Source: Candidatus Electronema nielsenii (lineage in GTDB: Bacteria > Desulfobacterota > Desulfobulbia > Desulfobulbales > Desulfobulbaceae). Taken from it: DNA of 7,280 nucleotides. Shown here piece by piece: positions 1 to 6,424 of this stretch; position 1 is the first letter of the stretch, and every line of letters starts with the position of its first letter. Below the pieces are notes generated by a model. It worked only from the letters and a program-made list of their open reading frames with translations, was not told the DNA's origin and did no database searches. A program made the translations under genes and the position numbers. The DNA is taken from positions 1-7,280 of the forward strand of contig JAGIXO010000090.1 in assembly GCA_026122915.1 (NCBI GenBank), read 5' to 3'.

Positions 1-2
1 GG

Positions 3-15
3 GGGTCGCCCCTAC
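3..15. repeat. End of a GTAGGGGCGACCC-family intergenic repeat, probably cut by the window edge
   Basis: GGGTCGCCCCTAC at 3-15 is the same motif, with one mismatch, as the right end of the hairpin element at 1338-1407, and its reverse complement resembles that element's left end. The matching other end is not in the window, so this may be the right end of a second copy that begins upstream. The tandem array at 15-130 starts directly at its edge. The motif match is seen; that it is a truncated mobile or REP-like copy is inference. Confidence 0.45.
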
Positions 16-130
16 GCCAAGACCCTATTTGGTGTCTCCACCAAGTTTTGCTTCATGGTACACCAAACTTTGCTTGGTGTACCCACCAAGATTCGGTTGG
101 TGTCTGCACCAAGTTCTGGTTCATGGAGAC
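15..130. repeat. Tandem array of five degenerate 22-24 bp palindromic units (CACCAA...TTGGTG)
   Basis: Units begin at 15, 39, 61, 84 and 107, so the period is 22-24 bp. Each opens with CACCAA (CGCCAA in the first), has a T-rich middle close to GTTTTGC, and closes with TTGGTG or the variant TTCATGG. Most units are therefore self-complementary. The best hairpin is GGTACACCAA (57-66) pairing perfectly with TTGGTGTACC (74-83) around a 7 nt loop. Segments 29-58 and 97-126 match at 27 of 30 positions, showing a higher-order 68 bp repeat. The period is not a multiple of three, so this is not a coding repeat. It lies upstream of the promoter at 176-204. Possible roles are an iteron-like or operator-like protein binding array, or a decaying minisatellite; the sequence does not decide. 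Confidence 0.8.
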
Positions 131-175
131 AGGAAAAAAGTCAGCCGCAGGACACCGGGCCGCTGCTGCATTTGC

Positions 176-204
176 TTGACAAACCCAGCCGACCTGTTTA
201 GGAT
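176..204 (+). promoter_or_regulatory. Predicted sigma70-type promoter for the DUF4469 gene
   Basis: A perfect -35 box TTGACA (176-181) is followed after 17 bp by TAGGAT (199-204), which matches 4 of 6 positions of the -10 consensus including the key T, A and final T. This would start transcription near 211 and give a 5' leader of about 50 nt before the ATG at 262. The leader holds only a small CTTG-TAT-CAAG inverted repeat (226-236). The array at 15-130 ends about 45 bp upstream of the -35 box, where an upstream regulator could bind. Confidence 0.55.
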
Positions 205-261
205 GCTTTTTGATGTGTTTACAGACTTGTATCAAGCAGTTTACCCAATTGGAGGAGAGCT

Positions 262-1338
262 ATGCCAGCAATTCAATGGAGACCTGAAGTCAACGCACTG
301 ACCACTCCGCAGTCCTACAGCATCCGCTTTGTTGCCCGCAGCTCGGCTGGCCTTGATGATCTTGCCTCTGACATCGCTCTGCGCCATCCCAACTTCAGCA
401 AGGCCGACATCCTGACCATCCTCCGCAGCGAGGATGAGGCTATCTTGGCTCGGCTGCTTCATGGCGAGCAGGTGACGAAAGAAGGCAGCTTCAGCTGGTT
501 TCCCTCCTTCACCGGCAGGCTGAATACCCCGGACGACCCGCTGCCGCCCTTGGACGAATGCCTGCACATCAGCACCCGCGTCTCTCCTCCCTTTCTCGCC
601 GCCCTACGCCAGAACGCCAAAACCGAGCGACTGCCGATGGAGAAGAAGCTGCCGCTGATCAGCACGGCTGAGGACACGCTGCTCGGCCTGAAAGATGTGC
701 TCAATCCGGCGGGCGTGCTGCTGCTTACTGGCGATGATTTGTCGTTTGACCAAGAAACTGGCGGCGGCGAGTGCGTCATCGAAGGCACACAGAGCGGTCG
801 CACCGTGCAGACCCGCCTTATCCGGGTCGAGCAGAGCGAGATTCTGCTGATGCCGGAGCTGCCCGCGCAGGCGCATCCGTGGAACAACGAGTACAAGGTT
901 TCGGTCAGCACTCGCTACAGCGAACACGGCACCTTGCGCACCGGCACGTATGGGCGAATGCTGCGCTCGCCGCTGACCCTGACTAAGATGGGCCACCCGA
1001 ATCCGCCAGAGGTTGGCATCCTCACCGGCAAGGAGGCCAGCCCGCATGTCAGCGTCACCGGCGGCAGCGTGTCGGCTGATGAGACGCTCCGCATCCAAGT
1101 CGTCCTTGACTTGCGCCAAGATCTGCTGCTGTTCAGCTTGCTTGACCTGCAAGAAGATGGTAAGACTGGAGCAGCAGTGGCCGTCACCGCCAACGGCGCA
1201 GTCACCCTGCAAGGCTTTGCCGACTCTGCCGTGTCTCACCTCAGCATCCGGGTCAACAACTACGCCGGATTGAAAGCGATGCTGCGGAATGATTATAGTG
1301 GCAGGCTGGTGGATATTCTCAAGATTGAGACGGCGTAG
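262..1338 (+). CDS. IHF/HU-like DNA-binding domain plus DUF4469 domain protein
   Basis: This 358-residue protein is predicted to be cytoplasmic; no signal peptide or membrane segment is visible. Residues about 12-120 resemble the HU/IHF-like DNA-binding domain that precedes DUF4469: an LTTPQSYSIRFV-type opening, a helical ADILTILRSEDEAI segment, then the strand region GSFSWFPSFTGRLNTPDD. Residues about 135-235 fit DUF4469, an Ig-like fold, with LGLKDVLNPAGVLLLTGDDLSF and a GTLRTGTYGRML end. Residues about 250-358 form a further beta-rich part that I do not recognise. The start is well supported by GGAGGAG at 251-257, 4 nt before the ATG. The gene ends with tandem TAG codons, the second lying within the repeat at 1338-1407. 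Family knowledge suggests nucleic-acid binding, but no specific function is established. The family call is from recalled similarity; the promoter upstream and rel downstream suggest it leads the plus-strand block. Confidence 0.75.
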   Translation: MPAIQWRPEVNALTTPQSYSIRFVARSSAGLDDLASDIALRHPNFSKADILTILRSEDEAILARLLHGEQVTKEGSFSWFPSFTGRLNTPDDPLPPLDECLHISTRVSPPFLAALRQNAKTERLPMEKKLPLISTAEDTLLGLKDVLNPAGVLLLTGDDLSFDQETGGGECVIEGTQSGRTVQTRLIRVEQSEILLMPELPAQAHPWNNEYKVSVSTRYSEHGTLRTGTYGRMLRSPLTLTKMGHPNPPEVGILTGKEASPHVSVTGGSVSADETLRIQVVLDLRQDLLLFSLLDLQEDGKTGAAVAVTANGAVTLQGFADSAVSHLSIRVNNYAGLKAMLRNDYSGRLVDILKIETA

Positions 1339-1407
1339 TAGGGACGGCCCCTACGCAGTGATCGCCCTGTGTGCCACCACCAGGGCAATCGCGAGGGTCG
1401 CCACTAC
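1338..1407. repeat. REP/MITE-like hairpin element between the DUF4469 gene and rel
   Basis: This 70 bp element is an imperfect palindrome. The left end GTAGGGACGGCCC (1338-1350) pairs with the right end GGGTCGCCACTAC (1395-1407) at 10 of 13 positions. The core GATCGCCCTG (1360-1369) pairs with CAGGGCAATC (1381-1390) at 9 of 10 positions around an 11 nt loop. The left end alone can also fold as GTAGGG/CCCTAC (1338-1343, 1349-1354). There is no T-run after the core, so it is not a standard terminator. A sequence matching its right end occurs at 3-15. It fills nearly all of the 88 bp gap between the two genes and overlaps the last base of the upstream stop codon. It may moderate readthrough into rel or stabilise the upstream mRNA. 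Confidence 0.65.
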
Positions 1408-1426
1408 AGAAGTCATCTGATGCACC

Positions 1427-3598
1427 ATGCCTGAATTCAAAAGCCTGCTCTCAGTCGCCCGTAGTTATCTCCAGGATGTCGATCTGACACCCTTGGAGGC
1501 CGCCTATCGCTTTGCCTGCGAACGGCACCGGGAGCAAACCCACCTGTCCGGCGAGCCGTACATCGTGCATATTCTCGATGTCGCCACCACCATTGCCTCA
1601 ATGAAGCTGGACGTAGTGACGATCACCGCCGGGCTGCTGCACGGAGTCATCAAGCACGGCGCGGCCACGCAGGAAGAGCTATCCAAGTACTTTGGTGCTG
1701 AGGTGGCAAACATCGTCAGTGGTGCCACCCGCATCAACAATGTCCGCTACGACTCCAGCCTTGCCCATCAGGCTGAGAACATCCGCAGGCTCTTCTTGGC
1801 TATGGGAGCAGACATCCGGGTGCTGCTGCTCCGGCTGGCTGACCGCTTGCACGACATGCTCGGCCTGCATCATGCAGAGGAGGAACAGCGGCGGCTGGTG
1901 GCGCGTGAGACGATGGATTTGTACGCCCCGCTTGCCAGTCGTCTTGGTATCGACTGGCTCAAGCGGCAGCTCGAAGACCTCTCCTTTCAATACCTCTTCC
2001 CGGCAGAATACGAGTCCCTGACCAAGCATCTCGACAGCACCCTTGGTGAGCGCGAGAAGTACGTGGAGGAGGTCAGAGCTATCTTACGGGAGAAGCTGAA
2101 GGCGGCAGGGATTACGCCGCTGCGGGTGCTGGGCAGGCCCAAGCATCTCTACTCCATCTACAAGAAGCTGGTCGTGCAGGGTATCCCAGTCGAGCAGGTC
2201 TATGACAAGGTAGCCTTCCGTATCATTGTCAGCACGGTGCGCGAGTGCTACGAGGCTCTGGGTACCATCCACGGCAGCTGGACACCCATCCCAGGCCGCA
2301 TCAAGGACTTCATCTCTGCGCCTAAGTCGAACAACTACCAGTCCATGCACACCACCGTGGCTGGGCCGGGTGGTCATTTCATGGAGATACAGATCCGTAC
2401 CCAAGAGATGGACGAGGTGGCGCAGGAAGGTGTAGCTGCGCACTGGGCCTACAAGGAGGGGCAGAAGATCAACCGGAACGATGCCCGCCTCTTCCAGGAG
2501 CTGAAGAAGCTCGTCCAGGGGATGCAGGAGGTAGAAGACCCGGTTGAGTTCCTTGATACGGTGCGCGGTGAGCTGTATGACCCGGATGTCTATGCGTTGA
2601 CTCCGACCGGCGAGGTGCGCGAGCTGCCGCGCGGCTCTACGCCCATCGACTTTGCCTATGCTATCCATACCTCGGTTGGCGACCGCTGCACCGGGGCGCG
2701 GGTGAACAGCAGGCTGGTGCAGCTCAAGCATGAGCTACAGAATGGCGATATCGTCGAGATCATCACCAGCAAGGAGCCGCATCCGAAGCAGGCGTGGTTG
2801 CAGATGGTCAAGACCAGCCGGGCAAGGGCCAAGATCAGACAGTGGCTGCGCAAGGAGGAGAAGGAGCGTGCCTTAGAGCTGGGCCGAGAAGTCTGTGAGC
2901 GCGCGCTCAAGGTGCATGACACCAGCCTGAAGAAGCTGGTCAAGAGCGGCCAGCTTCGGGAGCTATTGACCAAGCTGAAGGCTGCTTCGCTTGATGATAT
3001 GCTCACTAAGGTTGGTGAAGGCACACTGACGCTCCAACAGATAGAGCGTGCCTTGCTGCCAGATGAGGTGGTTCGCCACGAAGAGGAGAAGCGCTACGAA
3101 GCAGAGCTACTGGAGAAGACCACTGGCAGCAGCCAGAGCAAGCCAATTCCAGCAGGCGGGCGCGGGGCTGTGCAGATTGACGGTATCGACGACCTGTTGA
3201 TCAAGATCAGCCAGTGCTGCCGACCCGTGCCAGGTGATGCGATCATTGGCTATATCACAATGGGCAGCGGCGTGGCCGTGCATAAGGCGCAGTGTCACAA
3301 TCTGCTCTCTGCTGAACCAGAGCGGCTGCTGGAAGTGCGCTGGCCAGAGAAAGGCGGGCAAGGGCCGCATCGGACTGAGCTGTTCCTCCGTGCCCAAGAT
3401 CGGAGAAACCTGCTGGCTGATATCAGCTCGACCATCTCCAGCGATGATGCCGACATCATTGAGATGAACTCACGGACAGGGGCAGACAACATTGCCGAGT
3501 TCCGGGTGATGGTGGAGATCAACGATGTGCAGCACCTCCAGCTCTTGCAGACTCATCTCCGGCAGCTCCCGAACATGCTGGAAGTGCGGCGGCGGTAA
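1427..3598 (+). CDS. relA: RelA/SpoT-family (p)ppGpp synthetase with degenerate hydrolase site
   Basis: This 723-residue long RSH enzyme transfers pyrophosphate from ATP to GTP or GDP, making the stringent-response alarmone. Domains in order: pseudo-hydrolase HD about 20-175; synthetase about 215-345; TGS about 386-446; helical region about 450-560; conserved-cysteine/zinc-finger region about 585-628 (CCRPVPGD); ACT about 648-723. The synthetase keeps GRPKHLYSIYKK (236-247), D260, RIKD (291-294), Y304, H308 and E320. The hydrolase keeps metal-ligand equivalents H48, H72 and D139, but the HDxxED motif reads HGVIKH (72-77): D becomes G, E becomes K and D becomes H. The SGEPY-preceding Arg is His39, and ADRLHN reads ADRLHD. 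Hydrolysis is therefore probably lost (inference). The ATG is the only usable start, since an in-frame TGA lies at 1418-1420; there is no clear ribosome binding site. The next gene starts 3 nt after the stop. Confidence 0.95.
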   Translation: MPEFKSLLSVARSYLQDVDLTPLEAAYRFACERHREQTHLSGEPYIVHILDVATTIASMKLDVVTITAGLLHGVIKHGAATQEELSKYFGAEVANIVSGATRINNVRYDSSLAHQAENIRRLFLAMGADIRVLLLRLADRLHDMLGLHHAEEEQRRLVARETMDLYAPLASRLGIDWLKRQLEDLSFQYLFPAEYESLTKHLDSTLGEREKYVEEVRAILREKLKAAGITPLRVLGRPKHLYSIYKKLVVQGIPVEQVYDKVAFRIIVSTVRECYEALGTIHGSWTPIPGRIKDFISAPKSNNYQSMHTTVAGPGGHFMEIQIRTQEMDEVAQEGVAAHWAYKEGQKINRNDARLFQELKKLVQGMQEVEDPVEFLDTVRGELYDPDVYALTPTGEVRELPRGSTPIDFAYAIHTSVGDRCTGARVNSRLVQLKHELQNGDIVEIITSKEPHPKQAWLQMVKTSRARAKIRQWLRKEEKERALELGREVCERALKVHDTSLKKLVKSGQLRELLTKLKAASLDDMLTKVGEGTLTLQQIERALLPDEVVRHEEEKRYEAELLEKTTGSSQSKPIPAGGRGAVQIDGIDDLLIKISQCCRPVPGDAIIGYITMGSGVAVHKAQCHNLLSAEPERLLEVRWPEKGGQGPHRTELFLRAQDRRNLLADISSTISSDDADIIEMNSRTGADNIAEFRVMVEINDVQHLQLLQTHLRQLPNMLEVRRR

Positions 3599-3601
3599 GG
3601 C

Positions 3602-4048
3602 ATGAAGGACATCTGCTGCGGGGTGTGCGGCAACGAGGTGCAACCCGGCAGCAGACGATGCCCATTCTGCGAGAGCGAGCTGGAGCTTGTCGTAGCAGGC
3701 CAGATCGCGCTGCACAAGATCATCAATCTCAAGCAGGGAATGCCCACGGTGGAGCAGGCTCTTGCTCGCTTAGACCGAGAGTTAGAGCAGGCACGCTTAG
3801 AACAGCGGCGGGTGTTGACCCTTATCCACGGCTACGGCTCCAGTGGTGCGGGTGGCATTATCCGGCAGGAAGTCCGCATTCGGCTGCAATATCTCCAACA
3901 CCGGGGCCGCATCAGCGATATTGTCATTGGTGAGGACTTCAGTACCCGCAGCGGTGTAGGGCTGAACCTGCTCCGCCGCTTTCCTGTCCTCCGCCAGCAC
4001 GGGGATGTGAACCGAGGGAACTTGGGGATTACGCTGGTGGTGCTGTGA
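3602..4048 (+). CDS. Zinc-ribbon and Smr-domain protein coupled to rel
   Basis: A 148-residue protein, predicted cytoplasmic. The N-terminus has a four-cysteine zinc ribbon, C6-x2-C9 and C20-x2-C23. A Smr-like domain follows at about 40-115: GMPTVEQAL, a charged helix, then the signature IHGYGSSGAGG (75-85). Smr domains occur at the end of MutS2 and in stand-alone proteins and act on nucleic acids, including nicking or RNA cleavage and action at collided ribosomes. Here the first Smr motif, usually DLHG or LDLRG, reads INLKQG, so nuclease activity is doubtful. The stretch after about 115 is unassigned. The ATG lies 3 nt after the rel stop. The only purine-rich sequence, TAAGG, is too close to the ATG to be a normal ribosome binding site, which points to termination-reinitiation coupling. 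Domain calls are from motif recognition. Confidence 0.75.
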   Translation: MKDICCGVCGNEVQPGSRRCPFCESELELVVAGQIALHKIINLKQGMPTVEQALARLDRELEQARLEQRRVLTLIHGYGSSGAGGIIRQEVRIRLQYLQHRGRISDIVIGEDFSTRSGVGLNLLRRFPVLRQHGDVNRGNLGITLVVL

Positions 4049-4087
4049 GGAACGTTACGTGAGCATAATCTCAACTATCTACTATTC

Positions 4088-5287
4088 ATGACTGAACCTG
4101 TCTTTCCTTCCCGCAGCTATTCTGATGATGTCACTGTGATCCACAGGGGCAACGACCAAACCGTCCTCTTGGTTGGTACAGCCCATATCTCTCGCCAGTC
4201 CGCCGATTTGGTTGAGGAGATCATTGCCCAAGAGCAGCCAGATACGGTCTGCATCGAGTTAGACGAGAAACGCTACAATGCGCTGTCCAAGCCGCAGCAA
4301 TGGGAGAATCTTGATCTGAAGCAGATCATCAAGAATCAGCAGCTTTCCACTCTGATGGTTAATTTGGTGCTGGCCTCGTATCAGAAGAAATTAGGTGGCA
4401 AGTTAGGCGTGCAGCCGGGTACTGAGCTGCTCACTGCGGCGAAGACAGCGGAACAGCACGGCATCCCGATAGAACTGTGCGACCGCGATGTACGGATCAC
4501 TCTGCGCCGGGCGTGGAAGGCTACTTCTTTGTTCAAAAAGGGCTATTTGGTCGCTACGCTGATTACTGCGCTGTTAGACGACACGGAGCTGACTGAGGAA
4601 AAGTTGGCCGAGCTGCGCCAGAAGGACGTGTTGTCCGAGCTGATGGATGAAATCGGCAAGGCTCTGCCTGCGGCCAAAGAGGCGCTGATTGATGAGCGCG
4701 ACATCTTCATGGCGGAGAAGATCAAAACCGCAGCGGGCAAACGGGTGGTGGCTGTGGTAGGAGCTGGACATGTCGCTGGAATTGCGCGGGCCATGCAAGA
4801 AGACAATCGCGACAAAATGGAGGAGATCAGCCGCATTCCGCCGGTGGGTAAAGTCTGGCACGTGGTGGGTTGGTCGGTGCCAGTGGCCATTCTGCTTTCT
4901 ATCGTGGTGATCGCCTTTCGGCAGGGCTTGGATGAGGCCGGGGCTAACGTGCTGTACTGGGTGCTGGCGACCGGCGTGCCTGCGGCTATCGGCGCAATCA
5001 TTGCCTTAGCTCACCCAATAACGATACTGTCCGCCTTTGCCTGCGCCCCGCTGACTACGCTGAGTCCGGTGATCGGAGCTGGACATGTTTGCGCCTTTGT
5101 CCAAGTGATGAATCAGCCGCCGGTGGTCAGGGAATTCGAGACCGTAGCTGGCGATATGGCTACTCTAACTGGTTGGTGGAAGAATCGCTTGCTGCGCGTT
5201 TTCCTTATCTTTATCCTCACCAGCTTTGGAGCATCTATTGGCACGTGGATGGGGGGATACAAGATCATTTCCAGTTTGTTCAGCTAA
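4088..5287 (+). CDS. TraB/PrgY-family membrane protein
   Basis: A 399-residue protein of the TraB family, named after the enterococcal pheromone-shutdown protein TraB/PrgY and distantly related to TIKI metalloproteases. The N-terminal soluble domain (about 15-245) has the family's conserved parts: LLVGTAHIS with GTAH at 30-33, CIELDEKRY around E57-D59, an LCDRDV segment near 130-135 and VAVVGAGHVAGI at 222-231. From about 257 on there are four or more hydrophobic stretches (about 258-277, 286-308, 311-340, 367-389), so the C-terminal third is membrane-embedded. There is no signal peptide. The length is normal for bacterial and archaeal members with the membrane domain. The biochemical role is uncertain; proteolysis or peptide binding is inferred from relatives. 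The gene follows smr by 39 nt with no visible ribosome binding site. A CATAAT sequence at 4064-4069 could be a -10 box, but no matching -35 box is seen. Confidence 0.9.
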   Translation: MTEPVFPSRSYSDDVTVIHRGNDQTVLLVGTAHISRQSADLVEEIIAQEQPDTVCIELDEKRYNALSKPQQWENLDLKQIIKNQQLSTLMVNLVLASYQKKLGGKLGVQPGTELLTAAKTAEQHGIPIELCDRDVRITLRRAWKATSLFKKGYLVATLITALLDDTELTEEKLAELRQKDVLSELMDEIGKALPAAKEALIDERDIFMAEKIKTAAGKRVVAVVGAGHVAGIARAMQEDNRDKMEEISRIPPVGKVWHVVGWSVPVAILLSIVVIAFRQGLDEAGANVLYWVLATGVPAAIGAIIALAHPITILSAFACAPLTTLSPVIGAGHVCAFVQVMNQPPVVREFETVAGDMATLTGWWKNRLLRVFLIFILTSFGASIGTWMGGYKIISSLFS

Positions 5288-5295
5288 GATAAGAG

Positions 5296-5319
5296 AGAGG
5301 CGTTTTGCAATACGCCTCT
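5296..5319. terminator. Hairpin between convergent genes, possible bidirectional terminator
   Basis: AGAGGCGT (5296-5303) pairs perfectly with ACGCCTCT (5312-5319) around an 8 nt loop. It lies 8 nt after the TraB-family stop and 7 nt after the pilT stop on the other strand, where a shared terminator is expected. Neither side has a strong T-run: only TT follows on the plus strand, and a mixed CT tract follows on the minus strand. Efficiency is therefore doubtful. Confidence 0.5.
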
Positions 5320-5326
5320 TCAAGAC

Positions 5327-6409
5327 CTATATATCAGTGAAATCAGACGGTGCTTTCTTCAGGTACTTGAGGAACCTCGGCTTTTCGATGCAGTTGGTGT
5401 AGGCATCTTCAGGCGCAATCTGCCGCTTAGTCAACAAATCCTCAATGGCATCGTCCAAAGTTGCCATGCCAAACTTCTTACCTGTTTGCATGGCTGAGGG
5501 AATCTGATACGTTTTGCCCTCACGGATCAGGTTGCGCACCGCCGGGGTGCAGATAAGTATCTCCAAAGCGGCGCAGCGGCCTTTTTTGTCAATGCGTTTG
5601 AACAAGGTCTGCGAAACCACCGCCTTGAGCGCATCCGCAAGGGTTGAACGCACTTGTCCCTGCTGATCCGCAGGGAAAATTTCTACAATACGGTCAACGG
5701 TTTTCATCGCGTTCATGGTATGCAGCGTGCCGAAAACCACGTGACCGGTCATGGCCGCTTCCATCGCCAAAGCAATAGTCTCCAAGTCGCGCATCTCACC
5801 GACCAAAATCACGTCCGGGTCTTCACGTAGCGCACCGCGCAAGGCAGAGGAAAAGCTCTGGGTGTGAGTGCCGACTTCGCGGTGGTTGACGATACACTTC
5901 TTGCTCTCATGAACAAACTCAATTGGGTCTTCAACCGTCAGGATGTGGCTGCTGTGATTGACGTTGATCTCGTTGATGATTGCAGCCAGCGTGGTTGATT
6001 TACCAGAGCCAGTTGGCCCAGTAACTAAGACCATGCCCTTAGGGAGATCGGCTAATTTCGTGACAACCTTAGGCAGCCCCAGTTGTTCGCAAGAAAGGAT
6101 TGTGCTGGGAATTTCTCGAAATACCGCACCGATGCCGTACTTCTGCATGAAATAGTTCGCGCGGTAACGGGCCAAGCCGGGAATATGGTAGCCGAAGTCA
6201 ATGTCGCCGCTCTCCTCAAAGAGCTTGATCTTCGGCTCAGGGCAGATTTCGTAGAGCATCGCTTTCAGCTCGTCGTTTTCTAAGCGCTTAAATTTGACCC
6301 GCTCGATATCGCCACGGATACGCAGGATCGGTTGCTGTCCCGAAACCATGTGTAAGTCCGAAGCTCCCTGCTCGTTCATTAGCTTAAAAAAAGCATCAAT
6401 CTGTGCCAT
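5327..6409 (-). CDS. pilT: PilT, type IV pilus retraction ATPase
   Basis: A 360-residue hexameric ATPase that powers pilus disassembly and twitching motility from the cytoplasmic side of the inner membrane. The N-terminal PAS-like domain (about 1-100) carries the typical GASDLHM motif. The RecA-like core has Walker A GPTGSGKST (131-139), an Asp box with VEDPIEF (159-165), Walker B DPDVILVGEMRD with the catalytic Glu205, and a His box GHVVFGTLHT (222-231). The C-terminal domain has AVRNLIRE (290-297), the AIRNLIRE-type motif tied to retraction, which favours PilT over PilB; the tail SDFTDI is also PilT-like. The length is slightly above the usual 345 or so. The start is supported by AGGAG 8 nt upstream. 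It lies 15 nt after the LOG-family gene, with the ribosome binding site beside that gene's stop. No pilus structural genes are in the window. Confidence 0.96.
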   Translation of the reverse strand: MAQIDAFFKLMNEQGASDLHMVSGQQPILRIRGDIERVKFKRLENDELKAMLYEICPEPKIKLFEESGDIDFGYHIPGLARYRANYFMQKYGIGAVFREIPSTILSCEQLGLPKVVTKLADLPKGMVLVTGPTGSGKSTTLAAIINEINVNHSSHILTVEDPIEFVHESKKCIVNHREVGTHTQSFSSALRGALREDPDVILVGEMRDLETIALAMEAAMTGHVVFGTLHTMNAMKTVDRIVEIFPADQQGQVRSTLADALKAVVSQTLFKRIDKKGRCAALEILICTPAVRNLIREGKTYQIPSAMQTGKKFGMATLDDAIEDLLTKRQIAPEDAYTNCIEKPRFLKYLKKAPSDFTDI

Positions 6410-6424
6410 TCATCCTTCTCCTTT

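Noticed and set aside
15..130. CRISPR array
   Set aside because: Units are contiguous at 22-24 bp with degenerate palindromic sequence and no constant repeat separated by unique spacers; no cas genes are present.
29..301. Plus-strand open frame of 90 codons across the tandem array and promoter
   Set aside because: It runs through a repeat whose period is not a multiple of three, overlaps the promoter and the start of the next gene, and its product resembles no protein.
604..1239. Long minus-strand open frame (about 211 codons) opposite the DUF4469 gene
   Set aside because: It lies fully antisense to a well-supported gene with a strong ribosome binding site, and its translation (Gln-, Arg- and Ala-rich, low complexity) matches no family. 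Such frames are common opposite GC-rich genes.
1360..1390. Intrinsic terminator after the DUF4469 gene
   Set aside because: The hairpin is good, but no T-run follows on either strand, and it is better explained as the core of the palindromic repeat element at 1338-1407.
2084..2731. Minus-strand open frame (about 215 codons) opposite the rel synthetase and TGS region
   Set aside because: It is a reverse-complement shadow of a highly conserved coding region; no ribosome binding site or recognisable domain.
4064..4069. Promoter -10 box CATAAT in front of the TraB-family gene
   Set aside because: No acceptable -35 sequence lies 16-18 bp upstream, and the short gap after smr fits co-transcription.
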